Assembly (NCBI GenBank): GCA_037367355.1
Contig: CM074705.1
Span: forward strand, 2,480,001-2,544,000
DNA: 64,000 bases
From: Neoscytalidium dimidiatum
Taxonomy: Eukaryota; Ascomycota; Dothideomycetes; Botryosphaeriales; Botryosphaeriaceae
Reading direction: 5' to 3'
Below the pieces are notes generated by a model, which was not told where the DNA came from, did not search any database, and saw nothing but the letters and a program-made list of their open reading frames with translations. How positions within the stretch are numbered: the stretch's first letter is position 1; the number at the start of each line of letters is the position of its first letter. Below are positions 33,137 to 45,029 of this stretch, piece after piece. The translations under genes and the position numbers were made by a program.

Positions 33137-34008
33137 GCTTTTCTGCACCGATATATGCGATGAAAGGCCAGACCTCCTCTAGTGGGGCATCTATGGTCCC
33201 CTCGGCAAAGGCTAAAGGATGCCTGGACTGGATTCGCTGGGCTGCTGTGTCTGTGCTCATAGTTCGCTGACTGTCTTAGCCTGGCTTTTAAGCACGAAGT
33301 AAGAATGATAATATGAGAGACAGTACTGACACGGTGAGAGCTTGAGGTTGTACTTATCCCTGGCGTCTTTGATGATCCTAGACTAATCAACGTGTTGTAG
33401 CTATGGGCGATGTCTTATATGCCAGCAAGACGGACAAAAATAAAGCGGACAAAATGGCACGTGAACTTTGACTGGCATACATGATGATTAAAACCAGTAG
33501 AAAAAGACTGATTTGCAGGGTTGCACTTTGGAATTTACTTTGATATTCAATTTTGCGGTCTACTCTTCCCTCAGTGGCTGCGCTTCTCGGCAGTGACGTA
33601 TCGATTGGTCAGACGCCGGATGGAAGCATCTTATCCGCGGTCGTGTCAGCAATCAGAATTCTTGCAAAATAAAGCCGTTGCCCACTTGTGCACTAAGTTT
33701 CTGTGTTATCTTGCTCCTTTCCCCTCCTGCTTTTCTTTTGGACAATAGTGCCAACCATAAGATTCGCTGCGTAGTTCTTCCATTGACTTAAAACGATGAG
33801 TACTCCCTTTGTCCATTACGAGATACGGTACGTTATTTCCAAGGTCTTGGTATTGTGAGAGATAAGTTAAACTAACTGGTAAAGAGTGTATAGAGTTTGT
33901 CAACACAGGTAAAAAGATCTGCATCGGCCGGGCCCAAGCCGATGCAAGCTTTGTTGAGCCTATCCCAAGCTCTTGACAAGCGCTGGGCGCGCAATAGACT
34001 TGAACATC
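33137..34008. other. Intergenic; no supported gene
   Basis: Short ORFs only. Confidence 0.4.
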
Positions 34009-34541
34009 TCAAGCCCGAAAAAGCCGGCGATGATAACCACTGTCATCCTCGTCATCTCCATCATCATCCTCATCATCGTCATCATCATCCTCGTCAGGCT
34101 CACCAGACTCATCCACTCCACGGCGGCGGCGCTTGCCCCAACCGTCCCCCTCATCATCACAATCGTCCTCATCTCCATCTTCCCCATCATCGACCCCGCG
34201 GCGACGAAGCTTAGCTACGCCTTCGTCGTCCTCATCCTCACAATCGTCGTCCTCAATGGGCTCACCGCGTTTAGCCACATCGCTTCCGTCCTCGCCATCA
34301 TCCTCACAATCTTCATCGTCATCATCCCAGCGCTTCACCTTGCGGCTAGTAGGGTACCCGTCATCCCATTCGCCACCATCATCATCGTCGTCGTCGTCGT
34401 CGTCGTCGTCGTCCCCATTGTCTCCGCCTCTCTTGGCAACGAACCTGCGGTGCAAGCTTTCAATCAGCCCACGACGAGCAGGCGCATTCTTGTCATCCGG
34501 GATGCCGATGTCGTAGTCGTCCCCGTCGTCCCCGTCGTCAT

Positions 34542-34572
<31 letters not shown>

Positions 34573-34767
34573 ATTGTCATCACCGCCATCGTCGATAGGG
34601 AGGTCCTTGTCCTTGTAGTCATCATTGTATGAGCCATCAGGCTTTTCGACAAGGCTGTTGATGCCCGGCGCAACGGCAGCGGGAGTAGCGGTGGTAGAGG
34701 CGGGAACCGCGGCGCAGTGGGCGAGGATTGCGCTGGTGGCAGCGAGGAGAAGGAGTTGGGAACGCAT
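34009..34767 (-). CDS. Secreted aspartate-rich, Kex2-type repeat precursor
   Basis: A single exon of 252 codons. Residues 1-20 are a clear signal peptide (hydrophobic LLLLAATSAILA, ending before VPAS). The rest is extremely acidic, with runs of up to thirteen Asp encoded by GAC/GAT repeats. It is cut into segments by dibasic sites: RR 98-99, RR 107-108, KR 112-113, KVKR 143-146, AKR 165-167, RRR 188-190, KRRRR 212-216 and RR 247-248. Three successive segments of 21-26 residues, ending near 167, 190 and 216, each carry one Cys (154, 176, 203) and end in a basic cluster. This is the architecture of fungal Kex2-processed repeat proteins (KEPs), which release several related peptides in the Golgi. 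A TATAAAAG box lies about 155 bases upstream. No family name is known to me. Confidence 0.75.
34370..34590. repeat. GTC/ATC-rich trinucleotide repeats encoding poly-Asp
   Basis: Two tracts, about 34378-34415 and 34520-34585, read GAC/GAT on the coding strand. They are likely to vary in length between isolates. Confidence 0.8.
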
Positions 34768-36507
34768 TTTTTGGTGATGTTGGTGGTTGGTTGATGAGGG
34801 TAGTGATGGGCGATCTTTAAAGAGGGGAGAAGTGGATGAAGATCAGTGTTAGAGTAGTTCTCAGGAATGCAGAGGCTTGCTGGTGAGCTGGAACTGCTGT
34901 TGTTGAGCTGGGAGAAGGCCCTCTTTTATACCCATCTTCTTGTCGCATCGGTTGCTGTTGCCCACAATGGTGTGCGGTGCTCATGTTCGCGTGTTTGTAG
35001 GCATGTGCAGGAGATCAAGGGCGCGGTGACCGAAAGGGATGTCTTGACCGAACAGATCGGGAAGTTTTGATGTCCGTATTGTCGAGGCGAGGTTGAATTT
35101 GTCTCTGAATTGCCGCATTGGGCGAGATCGCCAGGAGTGGCGCAAACCACATAAGCTTTGAAAATCACTCACGCGGTCTGTGACGTGCATGCAGGCTGCG
35201 CACGTAAGTGGCTGCTAAGAGTGGCTGTATACATTGCTTCGCCTTCTTTGTCAGGGATTGATTGAATTAACAAACTTCCGGGCAAAGCCGCGCTAAGCTT
35301 GTTGTGTATTAACCCGACGGGCATACTATATGTCGTTCACAGCGTTTTGCATCCACACATCGGGCTGTTTCTTATGAAACTCAGTGAAATCTATGGAGAT
35401 GATGTAGTGCACTTAGTAATTTTGGGAAGCCGATTGACACGAGGGAAGCTGCATTATGAGGTTTATACTGTAGGCAGTCCCTTTAAGGCCTGCTTCCTTT
35501 CACAATGTGAGGGCTGAAACAACGAGGGGAGTCGATTCACATGACGATAGGGTTAAGCCTGATTTCCACATGTCGAATGAATATCATATATAGGGGTGCC
35601 ATTAAGTTTAAAATTTTCGGTGTGGTCTTGGCCAAACATGTTTCCACATTAGGGTCGCCGACATATTATGTAATTGGCCTCAGTGCATGCTAGCAATGGT
35701 TTCCATCAATTCACTTAAGCTTCGGCATACCATGAGTAAAGTTCACGGTCCGGAAGCTTCCCACATCCGCGAAATTTTGAGTTGCGGTGAGCCGAGAGCT
35801 GAGACATTGCTCTTCTGCAGCTCGTATTTGAGTGTGGCCGTGCGCGGAACAAAAGTAATTGGTACATATGACCTAAAGGATATACGAGGCAGAAACAACA
35901 CCAAGTGTGCCTTATGAGATTAGCAAAGCTTGGAATGCATGAAAGACCTAGAAAAGCGCCGAGATGAGGATTTGATAATGCCTTCGCTCCGAATACAAGC
36001 ATTTGGCTGAAGTATTCTCCATTATTGCAACAGAGCAAGCCCAAATTTCCTGCACAGTCAAGTTCTACCGGCAGCTGTACGCAAGAGTACTATCATAACA
36101 GCTAAGAGTTACCTCTTTATATCATGATAGTATTGCGCATACGAATGTGCTTAGCAGGATGTGGTTGTCTTATCTAGTATGCTGCGGCATTGTGAAAGAG
36201 TGACTTTACCATAGATCTTAGGGATTGAAAATTTACTTCATTGCACCCAGGTAAACAAACCAGATATCTCTATGCTAACCTCATGGTACGATGGTGATAC
36301 GATCCGGTTCTTTATTGAAAAAGGTGTTCTCAAGCATTTTGTATAATGCGAAAGATGCACTTTATCTTCTCGTCCGGGATGTGAAGGAAGACATGGCATC
36401 CTTATCATGAGACATATATACATGTTGTAGTTTATATCCACATCTAAAAGTAATTGCCCTGTGGGATGCTTGAAGATAATCCTGCGTCAGTCGCAAGTAA
36501 GGCGTAG
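34768..36507. other. Intergenic; no supported gene
   Basis: Holds the promoter of the acidic precursor. ORFs at 35299-35517 plus, 35687-35917 plus and 35715-36044 minus lack domains. Confidence 0.4.
34923..34930 (-). promoter_or_regulatory. TATA box of the acidic repeat precursor gene
   Basis: TATAAAAG on the minus strand, about 155 bases before the ATG at 34767. Confidence 0.5.
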
Positions 36508-38022
36508 CTATCGAGACCCAGCAAACCATGCATTTATGATCGTCTCCTTTTCATCATCTGTCAGATTCTTCATTTCTTCTTCTCCTTGCCAGACTGATGC
36601 AACAGCGATACATTCCTCCTCACTGGGCTGTCGGGATACGCTCTTCTCAATAGATCTTTGGATGCCTACAAGTGTATGCCCTGCCAGCCCAAATCCTCCT
36701 AAACGAGATGCGTTAGTAATAGTAAATCCGAAGGCAGTCAGGATCGGTTTTTTACTTCCTAAAAACACTTACCAGCTGCAGGTTTAAAAACAACGCCACC
36801 AATACCTTTTACAACACCCTTCACGAAACCTTTTGCGCCCTCCTTCTGGGCACCCTTTACCGGCTGCACAAAAACGCCAGCGATTCCATCATACAACCCA
36901 TATCCAAAGCTCTGCGTGCGAGCAAGTTAGCAAGAGACACAAGTCGGCGCATAGACGAAGTGCACGCACCTTCCCTGCAGCAGCCAATCCAGACGTGAAC
37001 CCAACAATCTTGTCCTCCTCCCGCACCGTCTCATCTCCATACAGCCGCGGCACATTGTTGAAGCCGCGCGCCAATTCATGCGTGTAAACGCCCGGTGCCT
37101 TCAAGCCGACGCCCACTATCCGTGCAAACCCCTTCCCCGAGTTCGCCACCCCTTCTGCAAATCTGTCAAGCTTTTCCGCCCCATTCGGATTCCTCGCAAC
37201 CCGCGTCTCTCCACCCTCAACGCCATCGAGTGACGACGAAGCAGCGTCCCCCTCACTACTCGGCACTCCCAAAACGCTCCCCATCCTATCGCCACCTGGT
37301 GAGGCGTTGCACTCTGGATCAAATCCCTCTCCGGCGCTCGTTAGCCGCGAGCACCTTGCGCTTCGATCGCAACGAAGCCTCAGAGGCGCCGCGCTGGATC
37401 TCGCTGGCCATGCTGAACGTGCTCGTCTTTAGCGCGGCGAAGGGATCTCTGGGGGTCTTTTCGTCCGACGCATCTCCTTTTGCGTCACGCGTCCGCAGAC
37501 TGTTGTAAAAAAAAAAAAAAAAAAAGTCCACAAATCAGTTCTGCGAATCGTGGGGTTATATGAGGCGGGGGAAAATGCTCACTGCTCCACGTTCGCGCCG
37601 TCCAGCACCCCTTCGCGCACCAGCACCGCGGCCGCGAGCGTCGACAGCCGCACGTCGCGGTCGGCGGCGCTCGTGACGCGCCATTCGGCGGCGCGGCTGG
37701 GCAGCACGAGGCAGCGGGCGCGCGCCTGGTCGTAGGGCGGCGGCGGCGGCGGTGGGGAAGCCTCCTGCTCGGTCGCGTCCTCGCGGCTGACGACGTGCAG
37801 GCCGTCCTCCGGCGTCGGCTTGCGGACCACGACCTGCAGGCCGTCGTCGCTCGGGACGGGCTTGCGGGAGACGACGACGTGCAGGCCGTCGTTGGGGACG
37901 AGCGGTTGCGGCGGCTGTTTGCTCGCGGGGTCGTGCGGCTGGGGTTCTTGTTCCGTCCAGACAGGGATGGGGAGCGAGGATCCTTCGGTGGTGGTGTCTT
38001 GTTTGAGCGCAGCGGATGTCAT
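36508..38022 (-). CDS. Stand-alone homologue of the sterol-glucosyltransferase C-terminal tail, with frame break
   Basis: Exons 38022-37583, 37499-36970, 36911-36773 and 36698-36508. The 3' half reads GFARIVGVGLKAPGVYTHE, RGFNNVPRLYGDETVR, GYGLYDGIAGVFVQPVKGA and GFVKGVVKGIGG. This is the tail found after the catalytic domain in fungal UDP-glucose:sterol glucosyltransferases and also as separate proteins. No glycosyltransferase domain is present. The 5' half is Pro- and Val-rich with three HVV/QVV repeats. The two halves are in different frames: exon two stops at 37319 and the downstream frame is one base off at the CCC run 37325-37327. Total exon length is 3n+1. Explanations are a one-base insertion or sequencing error, a 43-base intron with a weak GTGCTC donor, or two genes (38022-37319 and 37284-36508). 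Confidence 0.6.
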
Positions 38023-38817
38023 GGTGGTATGGGGGTTCTTTTTTTTTTTCCTCTGGGTGGTTGGGATGCTGGGTTACCTCCGGACTTCATGGAAGATAGC
38101 TTCGCTGCGGACGTCACACACCGCTAATGGGGTTTATTTGCGGCTTGCTGCGCTACTGATGTGGGGGCGGAGCTAGTGCTGCACGCTCCTGACAGGCATT
38201 AGTGTTGTATCAAGAAGTGGGTGGTGTTTGATTGGCTCTGGTCCTGGATCTTTGTGATGTTAGTGTTTTGGGGGCCGTCGGGCAAGATTCAGGAGGATTC
38301 GGAGGATGATCGTAACCGACGCTAGTTGGAGAATCCGTCCTGATACTTTCAAAGTCTCTATCTATCAAGAGGACGCCGAAAATTTGTTCAGTAGTTTTAA
38401 AGTATACGGTGGTAAATTCGCATTCCTACCACGCAGCTATTGGCAAAACAGCACAGGATGTAGATGTGGGGACACAGTTCTTCAAATTGCCGTTTGTGAT
38501 TAGACCAGCAGATCTACATATTTTTGCACTCACCTTTACGGCCGAAGAGAGCTAAATATTTTCCGCCTTCTGTGTAAGAAAATACAAAAAAACTGCTCAC
38601 CGTGGATTGTGCCATTGGATGGGGATTGGCACTCAATTGAGCATGGCCAACCGTATGGAGTAGCGTCAGCAGAGTTGCTACAAGGGACGGACCCTACTTT
38701 AGCTTCAGATTTACTTCCGCCAGCCACAACACGCTCAGAGGAGCTACTAAATCCGCAGTTGAGACCTATCATTGACTACCTTTATACCTCCCAGCTTCCT
38801 AGTTACGTCCCCATGTA
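38023..38817. other. Intergenic; no supported gene
   Basis: The 38609-38971 plus ORF overlaps the DAO gene 3' end and has no domain. Confidence 0.4.
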
Positions 38818-40137
38818 CTACAGTCGAGCCTTGAGAGGAATACCACCCAGCTCCCCCGCATCTTCCCTCATGGCCTTCGGCGGCAAGTCCAGCAACGCCT
38901 CCTCTACCAACACCAAAACGTCTCCGGCGCAGCCAAACGACAGTGACCACCCGGCGCCTCCATGCCCATAGTTGTGCACGATGCGGCTCGGAACGCTCTC
39001 CCCGCCGCCCTCCCCCGCATGCAACCTCAGCTCCCTCTCCACACGCACGTTAGTCTCCCGGAACGGCCGCAACCCCTGCGCAAGCGGATAGTCAGGATCC
39101 AACCGCGCGCGCTCCAGCCCCGGCAGAAACGCCTCGCAGCGCGCGCGCATGCGCCTGACGACGGGCGAATCCAGCGTCAGGTCGAGCGCGCGCTCGTGCG
39201 GCTCGGCGATGCCGCCGACGAGCAGCACGTCGTCGCCGCGCGGCACGAGGAAGACGATCTCGCCGCCCGCGCCCGCGACGTCCGCGCCGACCGCCAGCGC
39301 CGCCTCGAGCTTGGGGAAGGCCGCCCCGTCGTTGAGCACCCGCACCAGCGCGCCGCGGACCGGATAGCACGTCGCGTCCGCCGCGAGCTCGTCGCCGGCC
39401 AGGCCCGTGGCGTTGACGACGGCCGCCGCCCCGTGCTGCGCCCGCAGCGCGCCCTCCTGCGCGAACAGGTCGCCGACCACCGTCTGCGTGCGCAGCACCG
39501 CGCCTTTGGCCGCGACCAGGTCCTGCAGGAAGCGCATGCACGCGTCCGTGTCGATGGTGGGCGCCAGGTGCTCGTACGCGTCGACGACGCCGCCGCCGCC
39601 GCCTGCGCGCGCCGCAGCGATGTGACCCACGCCGCGCTCCGCGACGATGCCCGCGTCGTGCCGGAAGCCGCGCACGCCGCTCGCCGCGATCTCGCGCATC
39701 TTCGCCCGCTGCGCCGCGTCGCGCTCGACCGGCGCGGGGAAGAAGAAGGCCGCGGGCCGCATGCGGACGCCGGTGGCCGCGGCGGGCAGCGCCGCCGCCA
39801 GCCCGTCCCAGATCCGGTACGCGACCATGCACCAGCGCTTCGAGCGCTGCAGCGAGATGCCGTCGGTGTGCTGCCCGCAGACGGCGGGCGGGAACTCCCA
39901 GAGCGCCCCGGCGATCTGCGAGGCCAGCCGCGGCGACTTGCCGTACGACGCCCATTCCTTGGCTATAATGGTGACGTGATATCCCCGGTCGAGGAGCGCC
40001 CATGCCGTGACGAGCCCGATCACGCCCGCCCCGACGACGAGTATTCGAGGCGAGGAGGCTGTGGGAGCGCGGAGAGGGGTTGGAAGAGGGGTCAGGTCTC
40101 TCCAGAGAGCCAGTTCGCTGTTCTGTGGAGTGGCCAT
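38818..40137 (-). CDS. FAD-dependent oxidoreductase of the D-amino-acid oxidase (DAO) family
   Basis: A single exon of 439 codons. The FAD fold is at residues 31-42 (ILVVGAGVIGLV). The central part (VVNATGLAGDEL) and the C-terminal YGHGGAGWSLSFGCA are landmarks of D-amino-acid oxidase and D-aspartate oxidase. YPVRGALVRV and GLRPFRETNVRVE are also as in that family. The enzyme oxidises D-amino acids to imino acids with hydrogen peroxide. A C-terminal peroxisomal signal (SKL type) is not seen; the protein ends in KARL, so PTS1 targeting is uncertain. GC content is very high, which produces long open frames on the opposite strand. Confidence 0.88.
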   Translation of the reverse strand: MATPQNSELALWRDLTPLPTPLRAPTASSPRILVVGAGVIGLVTAWALLDRGYHVTIIAKEWASYGKSPRLASQIAGALWEFPPAVCGQHTDGISLQRSKRWCMVAYRIWDGLAAALPAAATGVRMRPAAFFFPAPVERDAAQRAKMREIAASGVRGFRHDAGIVAERGVGHIAAARAGGGGGVVDAYEHLAPTIDTDACMRFLQDLVAAKGAVLRTQTVVGDLFAQEGALRAQHGAAAVVNATGLAGDELAADATCYPVRGALVRVLNDGAAFPKLEAALAVGADVAGAGGEIVFLVPRGDDVLLVGGIAEPHERALDLTLDSPVVRRMRARCEAFLPGLERARLDPDYPLAQGLRPFRETNVRVERELRLHAGEGGGESVPSRIVHNYGHGGAGWSLSFGCAGDVLVLVEEALLDLPPKAMREDAGELGGIPLKARL

Positions 40138-42100
40138 TTCGAAGTGATTGGTTTTGATGCGGTGGCAAATCAGGAATCACTGTGGGTGATGAAGGTATAA
40201 GCACATATGCAATCTGCTATTGTATGAACGCGAGAGAATGGAGTCCTTCTTATACTGTTCGCTCGGGCATCCTGGCTGTCCATACAGAAGGACTTGGATG
40301 CTTGAGCCATGTTCGTCCAAGACCTTGTGGTAGCTTGCATCTCTGTGTTCCTCATCAATGCTCTCAATGGCCCCCTGGTCTCCGTTGATGGAACGCTACG
40401 CTTAGTATATGGCCCGATGTATGACCAATGATGTGTTGGCTGGGCTCCTCATTGGTGGTGATGCTTGCCTCGTTCATCGAGTTGGTGGAGTATTGTGAAT
40501 CCCTCGGCAAAGTGGCGCGACTGCATGCAAAAACTCGGCAAAGTGGCGCAACTGGAAGCAAGAACATGCATCGAAGTCGTATAATCGTTCTATTTGGCTG
40601 CCTTCTTGCAGCCAATTATACCTGGAACGCTCCTGCTTAGCGTTGTGGGAGCCGAAAATCTACATGGATATACGGCGCACAGTTTCCTTATAGAGGACGG
40701 CACTACAATCCGAGGTTTAGCGTCGGTTGCTCTCTCAGCAAGGCGACGCGACGTCGGCCTATCACGTAGAATTACGGACAAATCCCCCTGTTCCAAGGAT
40801 GTAAATATTCACGCTAGCCGTCGGCTGTGGCATCCCTTTGTGCATGCATGTCGGCTGTTCCCGCAAATTACCGCATTCGTCCTGGCGGAAGTATCTCCTT
40901 GTTATGACCAAGGTTCTGTCGTTCGTATAACACATAAAGGATTCCGAATACCACCATCTTCGAGCCAAAATGCATCAAAGGATTGCAAAGCTGAAGAGCT
41001 GCATTGGGAGGAAGGCCAGCGAGACGATCGGTTTGCGCAGGTTGGATTATCAAAATTCGAGCAAATTTGCAGTGGTTAAATGTGCCGACTGTGAGTCTGT
41101 ACTAGTTTGATTTCGACCAACAGTACATGGTCACTGGTGGGTATGCACTCTATGGTAAACATGTGTGGGATTAGTCATGAGTTTACAGGCTTTGGGAAGG
41201 TGATCATGCTATTGATCTCAAGACCGGTGGGTCCGAGGATCCACCTCCCGCTTCAATTGGCCCACAGCAAGCGGCAGATACATGATCCTTCGCTTCGCAG
41301 GGCGAGGTTTCTCGTAACGATAAATACTCAAATAAAGAATTATGTCCAGTTTAAGCAGTGGCTCAGTAGCCTCTGTGAGATTTAAAGGCTGATGTCTTCT
41401 GCCATTTGCTATGGGCCGGCGTAATTGACGCAAGGGTTGCTGTGATGACTGATTATACAGTTCATATGCATAGTAGTGGCGTGATGATGGTGCGTGAACT
41501 AGCTCATGCTCGATGGTGATAAAAATCGGGGCTTTGTGGGACCGAGTCGGCTCGTCAGCTGTCCAGAAGGAGGCCAGAAAGTATTCCTTGGGATTCGCTT
41601 CTCTTCAGCCTTAGTACTGTCATGCGGGGCCACCTACACTCACGATTTCTTACATATAAAATGTCGTTGTAGCAAAATGAATTGAGTGGAGGCAAATGGA
41701 GATTCGCACTTGAATGCGAGGAGCCAGGTTTGTGTAAATTTGAAGTCATCACGCAGCTTTCCCTTTACCACTTTCAGAATTCCACATCGCTCGATATGCA
41801 GTTGTGAAAGTTCTATTGGCTGTCGTGAGTCTTATCTGTGTCAGCTGTGAGGCATCGAGTGGTCATTGGTTGCCGCGGTGCCCGAACCCGCGGTAGACTT
41901 GGGCTCGTTGCAAAGAATGCCACTACATGTTGCAAGGAGCAAGAAATATGTACAGTGAATTTCGGCTTCCTAATCATCCTTGCATATCTGAATCTTATAT
42001 ATTCCGATAAGAGCATCTGTCCACCCTATTAAGCCGCCTTCCTCATCGAAACCGCAAACCGGATCAACACTCGTGACATCTTCCATCATAATTCTCTATC
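40138..42100. other. Gene-free stretch with a 31-base tandem duplication
   Basis: A unit beginning CTCGGCAAAGTGGCGC occurs at 40503-40533 and again at 40534-40564 with four mismatches. A hairpin-forming GGCTGCC...GGCAGCC-like pair lies near 40595-40612. ORFs (40594-41079 plus and others) have no domains. Confidence 0.4.
40503..40564. repeat. 31-base direct tandem duplication
   Basis: Two adjacent 31-base copies differing at four positions. No function evident. Confidence 0.75.
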
Positions 42101-44414
42101 ATGACTGCATCTGATTCTCCAACTACCTTGGCGGATCCTTCAATGCTTGCGAAGATCGACAAATTGTTCGCCTGCAATGTTGGACATTACATCGACCTAC
42201 CACAAATCGTCGTTGTCGGCGACCAGTCTAGCGGCAAGTCCTCCGTTCTCGAAGGTCTAACGCGGCTCCCATTTCCACGCGACAGCGGGTTGTGCACGCG
42301 GTTCGCGACGCAGATCACGTTTCGCCGCGCCATCACGAAGTCCATCTCCGTCTCAGTCATCCCAGGGAAGGACGCACTCCAGGACCACATCGACCACTTG
42401 CATGCTTGGAAAAAGAACGACGTGGAGAGTCTCGGCAAGGAAGAGTTCGCCAATATCATGCACGAGGTGCAAGAGCTGATGGGAATCTCTTCGCGCGAAG
42501 GGAACTGCGATAGCCCTACGAAGACTTTCTCGTCAGATGTGCTGAGTATCGAGGTTGCCGGGCCAGATGAGGAGCATCTTACGGTGATCGATGTTCCTGG
42601 AATCTTTCAAAGGGTCACAAAGGATGTGACCACAAAAGAAGACAAAGAGTTTGTGCATAACATGGTGGAAGGCTACATGAAAAATCCACGATCGATAATG
42701 TTGACAGTTGTACCTTCGAATGTGGACGTCGCGACACAAGGCATTCTTCAGATGGCAGAAGAGGTAGACGAAGAGGGGCAGAGGACTTTAGGAGTTTTGA
42801 CAAAGCCTGATCTGGTCGATAAGGGAGCAGAGAAGAGCGTGATGGACATGGTTGAAGGAAGGTCACATCGACTGACTCTGGGATGGTTTTTAGTCCGGAA
42901 TCCTGGGCAGAACGATATGGGCAGTCCGAGTGTTGACTGGCACGTGACGGAAAAGCAGTTTTTTAACGCAGTGTTACCATGGTCCCAACTACCGAAGGAA
43001 CGGGTTAGTGTCGCAGCGTTGAGGTTACGATTGCAGGAGGTCCTGGCCAGACACATTCGTCGGGAATTTCCTAAAGTAAGTTGCGCAGCTGGCCTACGTA
43101 AATGACGCTCTGATAATCTTTCAAGGTGAAAACGGAGGTGAACAAAAAACTGAAAGAGTGCAAGAAAAATCTTGAGGTCATGGGCCCAAAGCGTGATACA
43201 CCGATGGAACAGTCACGATTTCTTATCGACAGGGCAACACGTTTCCAGACTCTCGTTGGCAATGCGCTGGACGCCAAATATATTGATGACTGCTTTTCTG
43301 AGCATCCGATGCTCAAAATTGCTACCTGCATTGTGCATCGCGGCGAGACATTCTCACGAGACTTTGAAAACTATGGTCATACGTACAGATTTTCGGACGG
43401 TTGGGAGGCGAAAGGCCAAAGAGGTGGCAGTAGAAATGAGGCGGAGACTATCGATGGCAAAAATAATAATATCCCGGAAATCATTGAAACTAAGAAAGAG
43501 CCAGAACCCCCTCGTTCTTACATCTACACCAGGCAATCCGTAGACCCTGAAGACCTCATCGACATCCTTCATCCTCTAAAGAAAATCCCTGAACCGAAAG
43601 CTTACGGCATCTTGAGCTGGATCACAAACGTGTATAGCGAATCACGTGGTTTCGAGTTGGGTCAATTCGGCCCTTCGCTACTTGCGGCAATTTTCAAAGC
43701 GCAAAGCAAAAGCTGGGATGATTTGGCCCTAGGATACATTTCAGACGCTGTTGCCACGACACATGTTTTCATCGAAACACTTCTCAAGCATGTCTGCCCT
43801 GAGCTCAACATCCGCCAGAATATCAAGTCAATCATCATGGAAAGTCTGCTGGAACGGTACCAGAAAGCGTTGAGCCAGGCAGAATTCATTCTCAATGTGG
43901 AGCGCTGCGGCATTCCGACCACCCAGAACCACTACTTCAATGAGAACCTTCAGAAATGGTGAGTGACTGAGCACAGCCGTTCCCCATAAATTGGACACGG
44001 GACTGCATACTAACTAAAGGTAGCCGACAAGACCGTGTCCGCCAACCCACAACGGGAAACGTATTCTATGACGCACGGCACAAGGCCAACCTCATCAAAG
44101 TCGATGACATCGCCCAGACCCGAAGCATGAGCAACAAAGAACATACCGTGCAAGATATCCATGACATTCTGAAAGCGTATTATAAAGTTGCACGGAAGCG
44201 TATTGTTGACAACTTTTGCATGCAAGCAACCTCGTATTACCTTGTTTCCGGTCCAGACTCCCCGCTGAGAATCTTCTCTCCTGGCTTTGTGAGCCAGCTC
44301 TCGAATGAACAGCTGGAACAGATTGCCGGAGAAGACGCCCTGGTAAGGCGTAGGCGAGTTGCATTGATCAAGGAGATCAACGACCTTGAGAATGGGAGAA
44401 GGATCCTGTCGTGA
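42101..44414 (+). CDS. Dynamin-like GTPase (fungal Mx/dynamin-related)
   Basis: Three exons, 42101-43075, 43126-43958 and 44024-44414, giving 732 aa. The GTPase domain has P-loop GDQSSGKS at residues 40-47, DVPG near 164 (G3) and TKPD near 234 (G4). The middle/stalk region and a C-terminal GED-like helix region (VQDIHDILKAYYKVARKRIVD) follow. No pleckstrin-homology domain or membrane anchor is seen. This is the layout of the many dynamin-related proteins of filamentous fungi that resemble Mx proteins; their roles are mostly unknown, though remodelling of membranes by self-assembly is expected. The last intron ends at a TAG acceptor just after an in-frame stop, which fixes the splice site. Confidence 0.9.
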
Positions 44415-45029
44415 CAATTTGACGTAATCACGGGATATTTCGAGTCGTTCTATATCGATGCCTTATGCTCTAAGAATGAAGTCATTTTCGCTTTAACGAT
44501 AAGACAATGGAAATCAATTAATTTTTTTTGGGTGGGGGAGAAGTTCCTTTCAAAGGATTTTTGGAAAATACTGTACGCCTGCCAGGATTCTGGTGCGTAG
44601 CCTCCGTTGCAAGCCAATTATTTCAAGTGCAGTAGCACCGGAAAGATGCATTCGTGAAGACTGTGACATCCATCCGCCCTCGAGTATGCATGCATAATGG
44701 TAATGCACATGAATACGTCATCAGGGAGGATTAGAAACATTTTCCTTTGAATGTTTTCCTTTGGCGTTGAGAAATGCGAAGAAAAGTCTTCTGGCCGGGA
44801 GCGAAGAGGATCGAAGAGGATGCAAAGTGCTTTGCTGATGCGGAGAAATCGTGGCATCATGCGTCAGCGGCCGCAGCGGAGGAGGAGGAGCCCCTAAGCC
44901 ACCGTGCGTGCCACCCCCACCAGGGCCCAAGCTGGCAGCCCCTCGCACGGTTACGTAGCCAGCTCGAGTGTCTCAAGTCAACAACAACACTCCCTCTCTC
45001 CAAGTCTCTCTTTTTCCGCACTAACAACC
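44415..45029. other. Intergenic upstream of AIP1
   Basis: A T-run at 44522-44529. Nothing else recognised. Confidence 0.5.

Noticed and set aside
33973..34632. Plus-strand hydrophobic ORF rich in Ile and Val
   Set aside because: It is the reverse reading of the Asp-coding repeats (GAC/GAT become ATC/GTC), so its apparent membrane segments are an artefact.
38962..40200. Plus-strand ORF of 412 codons
   Set aside because: It is exactly antisense to the DAO-family oxidase, is Arg/Ala-rich and has no domain. GC-rich third positions make such shadow frames.
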